From positions 34,736 through 98,735 of the forward strand of contig NZ_MLCF01000017.1 in NCBI RefSeq assembly GCF_001879105.1: a stretch of 64,000 bases of DNA, read 5' to 3'. This stretch comes from Mangrovactinospora gilvigrisea (GTDB taxonomy: Bacteria; Actinomycetota; Actinomycetes; Streptomycetales; Streptomycetaceae). Numbering within the stretch: the stretch's first letter is position 1; every line of letters starts with the position of its first letter. The notes below the pieces were generated by a model. That model saw only the letters and a program-made list of their open reading frames with translations. It was not told the DNA's origin and made no database searches. The translations under genes were made by a program, and so were the position numbers. Positions 51,600 to 60,225 of the stretch are shown here, one piece after another.

Positions 51600-52754
51600 T
51601 CAGCAGATGTCTGCATTGGCGGCCCGACCGGTGAACAGCGGTTCGGGAGAAGGCGGTTGACTCGGCGCCGCGACGACGGGCGAGGGCGGCGCCGACGGCC
51701 GCGCGGACGGCAGCGGCGACGGCCTGGCGGGCGGCTCCACCGCCACCGGGCGGTTGTTGCGCACCGCGGTGAACAGCTGGCGCGCGGCCGGCTCCTGGAG
51801 GGCCACCCGGTTGGGGTCGGCGGCCCAGGGCGCCTGGGGCACCGTCAGGAAGACCATCCGGTCGCGCGGCAGCGCCCGCAGGCCGGAGGCCAGCCGGTAC
51901 AGCTTGTCGAGCGAGTTGAGGCCGGAGTCGGTGGTCAGCGAGGAGGTGGCGGCGTCCAGCAGGGGGTAGAGCCGGGTGGGGTCGAGCAGCACGCCGTCCG
52001 AGTCGACCTTCTGCACCAGGGCCGCGAGGAAGGCCTGCTGGCGACCCATCCGGGAGATGTCGCTGCCGTCGCCGAGGGCGTGCCGGACGCGGACGTAGCC
52101 CAGCGCCTGCGAGCCGTTGAGGAGTTGGCGCCCGGCGGGCAGGTCCAGCTTGGCGTCCCGGTCGTGGACGGCCTTCGGCAGGCACACCTCGACGCCGCCG
52201 ACGGCGTCCACCATCTTCTTGAAACCGGTGAAGTCGACGGTGGCGAAGTGGTCCACGCGCAGGCCCATGAGCTGCTCGACGGTGCGGATGGTGCAGGACG
52301 CGCCGCCCAGCTCGAACGCCCAGTTGAACTGGACGAAGCGGGGGGCGTAGCTGCCGCCGCCGGCGCGCGGGCAGGCGGGCACCTGCACCATCAGGTCGCG
52401 CGGGATGCTGACGGCGGTGGCCCAGCTCCGGTCGGCGGGCAGGTGCAGCAGGATGGTGGTGTCGGAGCGGGCGGGGCCGTCCGCGAGGCCGTGGCCGTAC
52501 TGGGCGTTGGCGCCGGCCCGGGAGTCCGTCCCCATCAGCAGGATGTTCTCGGTGGCCCCGGTGACGGCCGCCGCGGCGCCGGAGTGCGAGCGGCCGAGCA
52601 GCGCCTCGGTGCCGTGGTCGGTGCGGATGTTGGCGTTGAGGCGGCCGAGGGCGAAGAGCACGACGGAGCCGGCCGCCATGGCGAGGGCGAGCACCGCGGC
52701 GGCGAGCGGGAGCAGCAGGCGCCGCGCCCAGTACCGCCCGCGTCCGTCCGCCAC
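51600..52754 (-). CDS. LCP glycopolymer ligase with Pro/Ser-rich tail, fourth of four
   Basis: A 384-residue LCP protein. A short basic N-terminus, one helix (about 12-35), LCP domain (about 70-300) with NILLMGTDSRAG, RSDTTILLHLP, VSIPRDLMVQVP and VRVRHALGDGSDISRMGRQQ, and a Pro/Ser/Ala-rich tail ending ANADIC. The GTG at 52754 is chosen because it leaves a typical short cytosolic tail; the frame stays open to a TTG at 52847. It is transcribed with, or just before, the third LCP gene. Confidence 0.88.
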   Translation of the reverse strand: MADGRGRYWARRLLLPLAAAVLALAMAAGSVVLFALGRLNANIRTDHGTEALLGRSHSGAAAAVTGATENILLMGTDSRAGANAQYGHGLADGPARSDTTILLHLPADRSWATAVSIPRDLMVQVPACPRAGGGSYAPRFVQFNWAFELGGASCTIRTVEQLMGLRVDHFATVDFTGFKKMVDAVGGVEVCLPKAVHDRDAKLDLPAGRQLLNGSQALGYVRVRHALGDGSDISRMGRQQAFLAALVQKVDSDGVLLDPTRLYPLLDAATSSLTTDSGLNSLDKLYRLASGLRALPRDRMVFLTVPQAPWAADPNRVALQEPAARQLFTAVRNNRPVAVEPPARPSPLPSARPSAPPSPVVAAPSQPPSPEPLFTGRAANADIC

Positions 52755-52901
52755 CGCCCACCACCACCCGTCTCGGCGCCCAACCACCAAGACCACTGAA
52801 CAGCGGGCGCCGCGCTCCGTCGACCCCTGCACCGCCAACCGGCCCAACCCGGGCCGGATGGCGGGGCTCGGGTGGGGCTGCCGAGCCGGACGGGCCGCGG
52901 G

Positions 52902-53666
52902 CTACCCGAGCGTGTCCGTCACCCGCTCCGCCTCGGCCCGCTTCGCCGCGCCCCCCGCCGGTCCCTGCGCGGCATTGCGCACCAGCACCACCGACCCGCC
53001 CACCGCCAGCGGAACCAGCAGCGCGTCGACGAGGTCGACCCCCGCCGTGTCCGCGACCAGCACCCGCGCCCCCGCCGCCAGGCCCAGCTCCGCGGCCCGC
53101 TCCCGGGCCCGCGCCACCACCTGAGCCCCCGTCAGCACCGCCGCGCCGCCACCGGCCGGCGCCAGCGCCGCGTCCCCCGCCCCCACCTGCTGGTACGGGA
53201 AGAACGCGTCCCCCTGGCCGGGCACCTCCGCCGCGTAGTCCAGGAACCCCTCCGGGACCTGCGGGAACCGCCCGCCCAGCGGCCGCAGCGCCAGCGCCAC
53301 CCGCTCGCCCCGGCACTCCCGCGCCGCGGCCAGCGCCGCCGCCTCGGGCCCGCTGACGGCGACCTCCGCGGCCGCGGCGTCCCCGTCGGGCGCGGCCACC
53401 GCGCCCACCGCCCAGCACGCGTGCAGCCACACGGCCGTCTGCCAGTGCAGCGGCAGCAGCAGGGCGACCCGGCCGCCCGCCTCCACCGCCAGCTCCTCCT
53501 GGAGCAGATTCGCGGTCTTGGCGACCCAGTTGGCGAAGGTCGCGGCGGAGAGCTCCACCCGCTCGCCGGTGGCGTCGTCGTAGAAGGTGACCAGCGGGCG
53601 CGCCGGATCGGCGGCGAGCGCGGCCCGCAGCAGGGCGTCGGGGGTGTCGGCTGAGGATGTCGTCAT
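52902..53666 (-). CDS. TIGR03089-type AMP-binding-like protein
   Basis: A 254-residue protein resembling the N-terminal part of acyl-adenylate-forming enzymes (VTFYDDATGERVELSAATFA, VALLLPLHWQTAVWLHACWA) but lacking the C-terminal ATP-binding and hinge motifs. That matches the short actinobacterial TIGR03089 family, whose function is unknown. It is not obviously truncated, because this length is typical. The ATG at 53666 is the natural start. It is upstream of two LCP genes and divergent from the amidase. Confidence 0.85.
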   Translation of the reverse strand: MTTSSADTPDALLRAALAADPARPLVTFYDDATGERVELSAATFANWVAKTANLLQEELAVEAGGRVALLLPLHWQTAVWLHACWAVGAVAAPDGDAAAAEVAVSGPEAAALAAARECRGERVALALRPLGGRFPQVPEGFLDYAAEVPGQGDAFFPYQQVGAGDAALAPAGGGAAVLTGAQVVARARERAAELGLAAGARVLVADTAGVDLVDALLVPLAVGGSVVLVRNAAQGPAGGAAKRAEAERVTDTLG

Positions 53667-53802
53667 AGCACCACCGAGGGTAACGGGACGCCGATCCGAA
53701 CAGGCCTTCCCCACCCCCTCGCTCCCTGCACGCCTGTCCGAATAGATCTGAGCCCGTGTCAGACCGCATTCACCCGTCGGAACCACCCGAGGCGATCAGC
53801 GG

Positions 53803-55014
53803 ATGACGACCCGTGGGACAGCGGAAACCATCGGAGGCATGCGCGCACTCCTGGACCCCTCACGTCGCACGGTCCTCCGGCTCGGGACGGTGACCGCGGC
53901 CTCCGCCGTCCTCTCCGGCACCGTCGCCCGGACGGCCACGGCCGCGACCCCCGCCGTGCCCGCCCCGCCCCTCGACGACGTCCCCGGCAGCACCCGCACC
54001 ATCCCCTGGTCGGCGTTCCGCAGCCGCGGACTGCCGCCGGCCACCGGCGCCTTCTCCCTCCTCGGCCTCACCTGGGACGACCCCGCCGCCGAGCTGCACG
54101 CCGCGGTCACCGTCCGCGTCCGGGACGCCGCCACCGGACGCTGGTCCGACTGGCTCCCGCTCGACACCCACGGCCGCGAGGACGCCCCCGACCCCGACCA
54201 GTTGACGACCGGCGCCCGCGGCGGCACCCCGCCGCTGTGGGTCGGCCCCTCCGACGACCTGCGGGTGCGCCTCGTCCCGCGGGCCGGCACCCGGCTCCCC
54301 GACGGCCTGCGCGCCGACCTCGTCGACCCCGGCCCGGACGGCGCCGCGGTGGCCGCGCACCCCCTCCCCGAGCCCGCCGACGGCCCCGGCAGCCGCGCCC
54401 TGGAGCGCCCCTCGACCCGGATGGGCGGCCGCCCGGCCATCGTCACCCGCAAGGGCTGGGGCGCCGACGAGAGCCTGCGCGAGAAGCAGTTCGCCTACAC
54501 CTCGCCGGTCCGCGCGATCTTCGTGCACCACACCGCCACCGGCAACGGCTACAGCTGCTCCCAGGCGCCCGCGGTGATCCGCGGGATCTACCGCTACCAC
54601 GTCAAGAGCAACGGCTGGCGGGACATCGGCTACAACTTCCTCGTCGACACCTGCGGCCGGATCTACGAGGGCCGCGCCGGCGGGGTCGCCCGCCCGGTGC
54701 TCGGCGCCCACACGCTCGGTTTCAACACCGGCACCGCGGGCATCGCCGCGATCGGCTCCTACGACTCCGCCTCGCCGCCGTCCGCGATGCTGAGCGCCAT
54801 CGCCCGACTCGCCGCCTGGAAGCTCGGCATGACGCACACCAACCCGGCCGGCACCGTCGTCCTCACCTCGGGCGACAGCGGCAGCCGCTACCCCAAGGGC
54901 GCCCGGCACACCTTCCGGACGATCTCCGGCCACCGGGACGCCTTCAGCACCGACTGCCCGGGCGGCCGCCTCTACGCCGACCTGCCGAGGATCCGCAGCC
55001 TCGCGGCCGGCTGA
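53803..55014 (+). CDS. Tat-exported N-acetylmuramoyl-L-alanine amidase (PGRP family)
   Basis: A 403-residue exported protein. A twin-arginine signal (PSRRTVLRLGTVTAASAVLS, about 19-38) is followed by a beta-rich domain (about 60-200) and a peptidoglycan-recognition/amidase_2 domain (about 215-395). Zinc ligands are the His in IFVHHTATG and the His and Cys in SGHRDAFSTDCPG; DIGYNFLVDTCGRIYEGR is the family core. It cleaves the MurNAc-L-Ala bond of peptidoglycan. A start at 53839, just before the signal, is an alternative. Position beside LCP genes fits wall remodelling. Confidence 0.92.
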   Translation: MTTRGTAETIGGMRALLDPSRRTVLRLGTVTAASAVLSGTVARTATAATPAVPAPPLDDVPGSTRTIPWSAFRSRGLPPATGAFSLLGLTWDDPAAELHAAVTVRVRDAATGRWSDWLPLDTHGREDAPDPDQLTTGARGGTPPLWVGPSDDLRVRLVPRAGTRLPDGLRADLVDPGPDGAAVAAHPLPEPADGPGSRALERPSTRMGGRPAIVTRKGWGADESLREKQFAYTSPVRAIFVHHTATGNGYSCSQAPAVIRGIYRYHVKSNGWRDIGYNFLVDTCGRIYEGRAGGVARPVLGAHTLGFNTGTAGIAAIGSYDSASPPSAMLSAIARLAAWKLGMTHTNPAGTVVLTSGDSGSRYPKGARHTFRTISGHRDAFSTDCPGGRLYADLPRIRSLAAG

Positions 55015-55055
55015 CGCCCCGGATCCCGGTACCGGACGTGGGATGTCCGGCGCGC

Positions 55056-56015
55056 ATGGTTGAGTGGACCCCCGTGAGCGCCCCCGCCCCGCAGCCGGCC
55101 ACCCGCGTCCACCGGCCCGCCGCGCCGGTGGACGTGCCGCGCACCCTCGGCGTGCTGCGGCGCGGTCCCGCCGACCCGTCCTTCCGCCTCGCCCCGGACG
55201 GCGCCGTGTGGCGCGTCTCCCGCACCCCCGACGGCCCCGGCACGCTCCGGGTGACGGCCCGGCCCGCCGACGGCGAGGTCCGCGGCGAGGCGTGGGGACC
55301 GGGCGCCGGCTGGCTGCTGGACGCGCTGCCCGACCTGGTCGGCGCCGCCGACGCGGAGGGCTCCACCGGCTTCGTCCCCCGCCATCCGGTGATCGCCGAG
55401 GCGCACCGCCGCCACCCCGGGCTGCGGCTCTGCCGCACCGGGCTGGTCGTCGAGGCGCTGGTGCCCGCCGTGCTGGAGCAGAAGGTCACCACCGTGGAGG
55501 CGTACCGAGGCTGGCGGCTGCTGCTCGCCCGCTTCGGCGAGCCCGCGCCGGGGCCCGTCCCCGATCCGCGGATGCGCACCCCGCTGCCGGCCGCCGCCTG
55601 GCTGAAGGTGCCGTCCTGGGAGTGGCACCGGGCCGGAGTCGACGCCCGGCGCGCGGGCACCGTGATGCGCGCCGTGCGGGTCGCCGCCGCGCTGGAGCGC
55701 ACGGCGGCGCTCACCGCGGAGGAGGCCGCCGCCAAGCTGCGCACCCTGCCCGGCATCGGCATCTGGACGGCGGCCGAGACGCTGCAGCGCTCGCACGGCG
55801 CGGCCGACCTGGTCTCGGTCGGCGACCTGCACCTGCCGCGCACGGTCGGCCGCGAGCTGGCCGGCGTCCCGGACGGCGACGACGCGCTGATGGTGCGTCT
55901 GCTGGCGGTCTACGCCGGCCAGCGGCAGCGCGCCGTCCGGCTCCTGCTCTCCGGCTCCCGCCGCCCGCCCCGCCACATCCCCCGCCAACCCATCCGCGAC
56001 TTCCGCCGCATGTAA
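55056..56015 (+). CDS. DNA-3-methyladenine glycosylase II (AlkA-like HhH-GPD)
   Basis: A 319-residue base-excision repair glycosylase. The helix-hairpin-helix LRTLPGIGIWTAAETLQR (about residues 228-245) and the catalytic Asp in VSVGDLHLPR, 17 residues later, are in place; ALVPAVLEQKVTTVEAYRGW is the family's upstream helix. It removes alkylated purines. The frame continues upstream over the amidase gene antiparallel-free but without similarity; ATG 55056 or GTG 55074 are the likely starts. Confidence 0.9.
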   Translation: MVEWTPVSAPAPQPATRVHRPAAPVDVPRTLGVLRRGPADPSFRLAPDGAVWRVSRTPDGPGTLRVTARPADGEVRGEAWGPGAGWLLDALPDLVGAADAEGSTGFVPRHPVIAEAHRRHPGLRLCRTGLVVEALVPAVLEQKVTTVEAYRGWRLLLARFGEPAPGPVPDPRMRTPLPAAAWLKVPSWEWHRAGVDARRAGTVMRAVRVAAALERTAALTAEEAAAKLRTLPGIGIWTAAETLQRSHGAADLVSVGDLHLPRTVGRELAGVPDGDDALMVRLLAVYAGQRQRAVRLLLSGSRRPPRHIPRQPIRDFRRM

Positions 56016-56049
56016 CCCCCGCCGGCTGCCGCCCTCACCGGCCCCCTCC

Positions 56050-56080
56050 CCGGGCGGGGTGCCGGGGCGGAGGGGCGGCA
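56050..56080. repeat. dispersed-repeat copy between the glycosylase gene and fbiB
   Basis: CCGGGCGGGGTGCCGGGGCGGAGGGGCGGC is a further copy of the motif that bounds the 5.75-6.33 kb spacer, placed in the convergent gap where it can act as a terminator element. Confidence 0.45.
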
Positions 56081-56103
56081 AACCCCCGCGCCGCGCCGAG
56101 CGG

Positions 56104-57438
56104 TCAGCGCACCACCGTGAACGCGTCGACCGAACGGGCGCCCCGCGGCCGCGCCGCCCCCGACGGATGCCCCACCGCGACGGCCCCCATCGGGTCCCAC
56201 CCCGCCGGCAACCCCAACTCGGCCCGCACCACGTCCCGGCAGAACAGCGTCGACGACACCCACGCCGACCCCAACCCCTCCGCCGCCAACCCCACCAAGA
56301 GGTTCTGCACCGCCGCCCCCATCGCCACGACGAACATCTCCCGCTCCGCCGCCGCCCGCCGCGCGTCCGGATACGCGTGCGCCCCCTCCGAGACCAGGCA
56401 CGGCACCACCAGGTACGGCGCCCGCCGCAGCACGTCCCCCCGCCGCACCCGCCGCTCGACCCGCTCCGCGGAGAGCCCGTCCAGCCCCTCCAGATCCGCG
56501 CGCCACGCGCGCGCCATCGCGTCCAGCAGCCCCGTCCGCGCCGCCGCCGACTCCAGCAGCACGAACCGCCACGGCGTGGTGTGGTGCGGGGCCGGAGCCG
56601 TCACCGCCGCCGCCACCGCCCGCCGCACCGCCGCGCCGTCCACCGGCCGCGCCGGGTCGAACTCCCGCACCGTGCGCCGCTGCTGGACCGCCGCGCGCAT
56701 CGCCTCGCCCGTCCCCAGCCGGAACATGTCCGACTCCAGGTCGCGCACCAGCACGGCCGCGCCCGGCCCGTCCTCGCGGGTCGTCAGCCGCTCGCCCAGC
56801 CCCCGCACGACGGCCACCGGCCGCCCCGCGGTCTTGCCCTTGACGAGATCGCCCGCCGCGGCCAGCTCGTCCGCCGCCGCGGTGATCGTCACGGCCAGCG
56901 GGTTGCCGTGGCTGTCGACCGTCCCCCGGTGGTCGTCGAGCGCGCGCAGCCCCGCCGCGCCCAGCGCGACGTCCGTCAGCCCGGCCCGCCAGGGCCGGCC
57001 GAAGGTGTCGGTGACCAGCACCGCCACCGCCACCCCCAGCTCCTCCCGGAGCGCGGCCCGCAGCGCGCGCGCCGACGCGTCCGGGTCCTCCGGGAGCAGC
57101 AGGACCGTTCCGGCGGCGGTGTTGGAGGCGTCCACGCCCGCCGCGGCCATCACGAAGCCGTGCCGGGTGCGGACGATCCGGGTCTTCCCGCGCTGCGCGA
57201 CCAGCTCGGTCATCTCCGCGTCGATGGCCGCCTCGCGGTCGTCGGCCCGGACGATCCGCCCCTCCGCCTTGCTCACGATCTTGGACGTCACCAGCAGGAC
57301 GTCGCCGTCCCGCAGCGCGCGCCCGTCGGCCGCCACCGCGGCGGCGATCAGCTTCGCCAGGTCGTCGCCCGGCTGCACCTCGGGAATGCCGTCCGGGGCC
57401 CAGACGGCGAGCTCATGACGGTCCGCCGCCTCCGTCAC
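56104..57438 (-). CDS. fbiB: coenzyme F420 gamma-glutamyl ligase fused to nitroreductase domain
   Basis: A 444-residue two-domain protein. Residues 1-245 are a CofE-type ligase that adds glutamates to F420-0 ([34 protein letters not shown]). Residues 250-444 are an FMN-binding nitroreductase-like domain ([38 protein letters not shown]) that in mycobacteria reduces dehydro-F420-0. This fused form is typical of actinobacteria. The GTG start overlaps the fbiA stop as GTGA, so the pair is translationally coupled. Confidence 0.95.
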   Translation of the reverse strand: MTEAADRHELAVWAPDGIPEVQPGDDLAKLIAAAVAADGRALRDGDVLLVTSKIVSKAEGRIVRADDREAAIDAEMTELVAQRGKTRIVRTRHGFVMAAAGVDASNTAAGTVLLLPEDPDASARALRAALREELGVAVAVLVTDTFGRPWRAGLTDVALGAAGLRALDDHRGTVDSHGNPLAVTITAAADELAAAGDLVKGKTAGRPVAVVRGLGERLTTREDGPGAAVLVRDLESDMFRLGTGEAMRAAVQQRRTVREFDPARPVDGAAVRRAVAAAVTAPAPHHTTPWRFVLLESAAARTGLLDAMARAWRADLEGLDGLSAERVERRVRRGDVLRRAPYLVVPCLVSEGAHAYPDARRAAAEREMFVVAMGAAVQNLLVGLAAEGLGSAWVSSTLFCRDVVRAELGLPAGWDPMGAVAVGHPSGAARPRGARSVDAFTVVR

Positions 57439-58400
57439 TGGATCTCCCCGGCGAGCGCCAGCGCCTCGCGCGCCATCCGCGCCGCGGCGTCGGCGTCCGA
57501 CATCATCAGCGGCACCGCCCGGCAGCGGATGCCGACCTTCTCCACCTCGGGCACGGCCGCCTCGTCGACGGTGTCGACCAGCCAGCCGTCCAGCAGCCCG
57601 GCGCCGTAGTGGGTGGCGACGGCCGCGGCCGAGGTCTCCACGCCGACGGCGGCGAGCATTCGGTCCGCCATGCCGCGCACGGGCGCGCCGCCGACGATGG
57701 GGGAGAGGCCGACGACGGGCGCGCCGCGGTCCGCGATGGCCTCCCGGATGCCGGGCACCGCGAGGATCGTCCCGATGCTGACCACCGGGTTCGACGGCGG
57801 GAAGAGCACCACGTCGGCCTCGCCGATGGCCTCCAGCACGCCGGGCGCCGGGGCGGCCTCGTCGGCGCCGACGGGCACGACGGCGTGCGCGGGGACGCCG
57901 GCCCGCAGCCGCACCCAGTACTCCTGGAAGTGGACGGCCTTGCGGGCGCCGGGGCTGTCCGGGTCGTCGATGGCGACATGCGTCTCGATGCGGTCGTCGC
58001 TCATCGGCAGCAGCCGCACGCCGGGCTGCCAGCGGGCGCAGAGCGCCTCGGTGACGGCGCTCAACGGGTAGCCCGCGCCGAGCATCTGAGTCCGCACCAG
58101 GTGGGTCGCGAGGTCGCGGTCGCCCAGGCCGAACCAGCTCGGCTCGACCCCGTAGGCGGCCAGCTCCTCCTTGGCCGACCAGGTCTCCCCGGTGCGGCCC
58201 CAGCCCTGTTCCTCGTTGATGCCACCGCCCAGGGTGTACATCACGGTGTCCAGGTCGGGGCAGACCTTCAGCCCGAACAGGTGGATGTCGTCACCGGTGT
58301 TGCCGATGACGGTGATCTCGGTTCCCTGGGGTACGGCTGCCTTCAGTCCGCGGAGGAACCGCGCCCCGCCGATCCCGCCGGCCAATGCCACGATGCGCAT
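57435..58400 (-). CDS. fbiA: F420-0 precursor transferase (2-phospho-L-lactate/enolpyruvyl transferase)
   Basis: A 321-residue CofD/FbiA that joins the activated phospho-lactyl or phosphoenolpyruvyl unit to the deazaflavin Fo. Conserved are the N-terminal [40 protein letters not shown] and [15 protein letters not shown]. The ATG at 58400 starts the nucleotide-binding strand directly. It is first in fbiA-fbiB. F420 made here may serve the PPOX-type protein at 8.7 kb and others. Confidence 0.95.
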   Translation of the reverse strand: MRIVALAGGIGGARFLRGLKAAVPQGTEITVIGNTGDDIHLFGLKVCPDLDTVMYTLGGGINEEQGWGRTGETWSAKEELAAYGVEPSWFGLGDRDLATHLVRTQMLGAGYPLSAVTEALCARWQPGVRLLPMSDDRIETHVAIDDPDSPGARKAVHFQEYWVRLRAGVPAHAVVPVGADEAAPAPGVLEAIGEADVVLFPPSNPVVSIGTILAVPGIREAIADRGAPVVGLSPIVGGAPVRGMADRMLAAVGVETSAAAVATHYGAGLLDGWLVDTVDEAAVPEVEKVGIRCRAVPLMMSDADAAARMAREALALAGEIQ

Positions 58401-58429
58401 GGGGCCCAGTCTTCCGTACCGTCCGACCC

Positions 58430-58449
58430 CGCGCCCCATAGGGGGCGCG
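58430..58449. terminator. 8-bp-stem hairpin between the cysteine dioxygenase gene and fbiA
   Basis: CGCGCCCC-ATA-GGGGGCGCG lies past the dioxygenase stop and before the fbiA start, and likely ends the dioxygenase transcript. Confidence 0.6.
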
Positions 58450-58503
58450 AGACTCTGCGGACATCCGGCTCCGCCGGGTGCGCGAGCGGGCGCGAACCAC
58501 CGG

Positions 58504-59058
58504 TCAGTCGGCGACCGACAGGGCGGCTCCGCGGTGCTCGTCCGCGTCCGAGTCCTGCATGCGCGGCATCTCCGTCAGCCCCGGGAAGTACGCGTGGATG
58601 CTCACCGCAGGCTCCAGCGAGGCGTTCACCACCTCGTGCGGCGTCCCCGGCGCCGAGACCCGCAGCGTCCCCGGCCGGAGTGCCGCCCCGCCGCGCCTGC
58701 GTTCCGTCAACTCCCCGCTGACCACGGTGAACACCCCCGAGGAGCGCCCGTGCCCGTGCCGCCCCGTGCCCTGCCCGGGCAGCCAGCACAGCAGCCAGAC
58801 CTCGTAGCCGGGCCCGGTCGCCAGCCGGGCGTAGCCGCGGCTGAGGGCGTCGTAGCGCACCAGGTGCGCCCAGCGCCCCGGCTGCGCGGCGAGCCGCCGC
58901 ACCAGCGCGGCGAAGTCGCCGACCGTCGCCGGGTGTTCGGGGCGGGCCACCTCGCGGTGCGGCAGCGCGAGCGGGTCGCCCGCGATGCTGATGTCGCAGA
59001 GGCCGTCGGGGAAGGCGGGGCTGCCGATACCGGTGGTGCCTGACGTGTGATTGATCAC
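58504..59058 (-). CDS. cysteine dioxygenase family protein
   Basis: A 184-residue cupin of the type I cysteine dioxygenase family, which oxidises L-cysteine or a related thiol to the sulfinate with Fe(II) and O2. Metal-ligand histidines appear in GTGRHGHGRSSGVFTVVSGE (HxH) and in APGTPHEVVN, with the tail containing YFPGLTEMPRM. The GTG at 59058 (VINHTSGTTG) gives the usual length; an upstream ATG at 59124 would add 22 Pro-rich residues. It is separated from whiB by a long non-coding stretch. Confidence 0.88.
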   Translation of the reverse strand: MINHTSGTTGIGSPAFPDGLCDISIAGDPLALPHREVARPEHPATVGDFAALVRRLAAQPGRWAHLVRYDALSRGYARLATGPGYEVWLLCWLPGQGTGRHGHGRSSGVFTVVSGELTERRRGGAALRPGTLRVSAPGTPHEVVNASLEPAVSIHAYFPGLTEMPRMQDSDADEHRGAALSVAD

Positions 59059-59813
59059 GCTGTGCTGCCTGTCGGGAACTCCACGCCCGCTCGGGGGCGT
59101 TGGACAAGTCGGACGGATGGCCACAGAACCGCGGGCGGGGCGCGAGCCCTAGCTACAGCGGCAGGTGCGGCATCGACAGCTCGGGCGACAGGAGAGGCTC
59201 ATCCGGCGGGCGCGCGAGACCGGCGCCGGGCGCATGGTGCGCGCGGCGCGTGCGGAGGTCGACGGCGTCGGGGCCATGCGGGCAAGTGGACCGGACACCG
59301 TGCCCCACAGTCAACTTGCCTGGTTCCACTGCGAGGTAATGTCACTCGATAGGGTGTTATGGGGCTTATCTCGTTTGGCGGATGGGAGCCCCGGGGAGAG
59401 GCCTCAGCACACTCGGTCGTCGTTGCGGAACCGTGATCTGATCGTGATTCAGGTCATGATCGCTCGGTCCGTGCAACCGAATCCTTTCTTCGCCTTGTCG
59501 TACCTGGTGGTGCACCGGGGGCCCGGGGCGACGGGCGGGATTCGCCGCCGAACCTGTCGGACCGTCGGTCCGACACCGCGTCACATCGCGCTCAGGCGCG
59601 GTGGGGTGACGGAGTGCCGCGCTGGGCCATTGGTTTGCACCGTTCTGCATACTTTTACGAGGACCTTGGTTCAGCCGGGTGAATCGGAGGGGCAATAGCA
59701 GACCGCGGCTTGACGGCACCGGAGCGACGCACCTGTAATTTCTGACGTGTCGTTCCGTCGCAAAAGGTAACGACAGCATCACGGGGTTGCGATGAGGGGC
59801 AAGGAGGCGCGCG
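59059..59813. promoter_or_regulatory. 755-bp upstream region of whiB with several dyads
   Basis: This region has visibly lower GC than its neighbours and no credible gene on either strand. It holds an inverted repeat (GGCAAGTGGA at 59281-59290 with TCAACTTGCC at 59311-59320) and a BldD-like dyad (TCACTCGATAGGGTGTTA, 59342-59359). It also contains a TGATC-rich patch near 59430-59460 and the proximal whiB promoter. The promoter of the divergent dioxygenase gene must also lie here. Long upstream regions are normal for developmental whi genes. Confidence 0.6.
59710..59739 (+). promoter_or_regulatory. candidate whiB promoter, TTGACG-N18-TGTAAT
   Basis: TTGACG (59710-59715) and TGTAAT (59734-59739) are spaced 18 bases apart, a good vegetative-sigma match. 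Transcription would start near 59746, about 70 bases before the ATG; AAGGAGG at 59801-59807 is the ribosome site. Confidence 0.65.
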
Positions 59814-60077
59814 ATGAGCGAGCTCTTTCAGCTGTTGCTCACCGACGAGATCGAGGAGGAGCTGAGCTGGCAGGAGCGCGCGCTGTGCGCGCAGACGGAC
59901 CCCGAGTCGTTCTTCCCCGAAAAGGGCGGATCGACGCGTGAGGCAAAGAAGGTCTGCCTCTCGTGCGAGGTCCGGACGGAGTGCCTGGAGTACGCACTCG
60001 CGAACGACGAACGGTTCGGCATCTGGGGCGGGCTCTCCGAGCGGGAGCGCCGCCGACTGAAGAAGGGCGTCCTGTAG
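59814..60077 (+). CDS. whiB: sporulation regulator WhiB
   Basis: An 87-residue iron-sulfur transcription factor. The four cluster cysteines are C25, C48, C51 and C57, followed by the G(I/V)WGG turn at residues 69-73 and a basic C-terminal helix (SERERRRLKKGVL). Length and sequence agree closely with the Streptomyces WhiB that, with WhiA, starts sporulation septation. It binds the principal sigma factor through the cluster. AAGGAGG lies 6 bases before the ATG. The neighbouring order (dioxygenase, fbiA/fbiB on one side, large glycosyltransferase on the other) matches the conserved whiB locus as I remember it. Confidence 0.97.
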   Translation: MSELFQLLLTDEIEEELSWQERALCAQTDPESFFPEKGGSTREAKKVCLSCEVRTECLEYALANDERFGIWGGLSERERRRLKKGVL

Positions 60078-60090
60078 GGCGTCCGATCGA

Positions 60091-60115
60091 CGGCGCCGCG
60101 GCCGGCGGCGCCGCC
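60091..60115 (+). terminator. hairpin after whiB
   Basis: GGCGCCGCGGCCGGCGGCGCC forms a GC stem 15 to 35 bases past the whiB stop; the remaining space to the next ATG must hold a promoter, with TAGGGT (60172-60177) a possible -10. Confidence 0.45.
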
Positions 60116-60225
60116 GCGGTCCCCATGGTCCCGACTCCGCCGGTACCACCGGTGCTTGCCCGCCCCACCCACTAGGGTGGTCCGCTGACCGAGCAACCGA
60201 CCACCAGCGAACGCGGGCCCACTCG

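Noticed and set aside
52902..53666. A truncated acyl-CoA synthetase pseudogene
   Set aside because: The short length and missing C-terminal domain are normal for the TIGR03089-type family, and the frame is intact.
59165..59698. A 177-residue plus-strand frame upstream of whiB
   Set aside because: The stretch has lower GC and no codon-position bias, and the frame has no start signal; better read as regulatory DNA.
59366..59782. A 138-residue minus-strand frame upstream of whiB
   Set aside because: It runs antisense through the whiB promoter and has no recognisable domain.
59792..59941. A short upstream reading frame overlapping the whiB start in another frame
   Set aside because: The ATG has no ribosome site of its own and the frame just reflects GC-rich coding sequence; no attenuation logic is visible.
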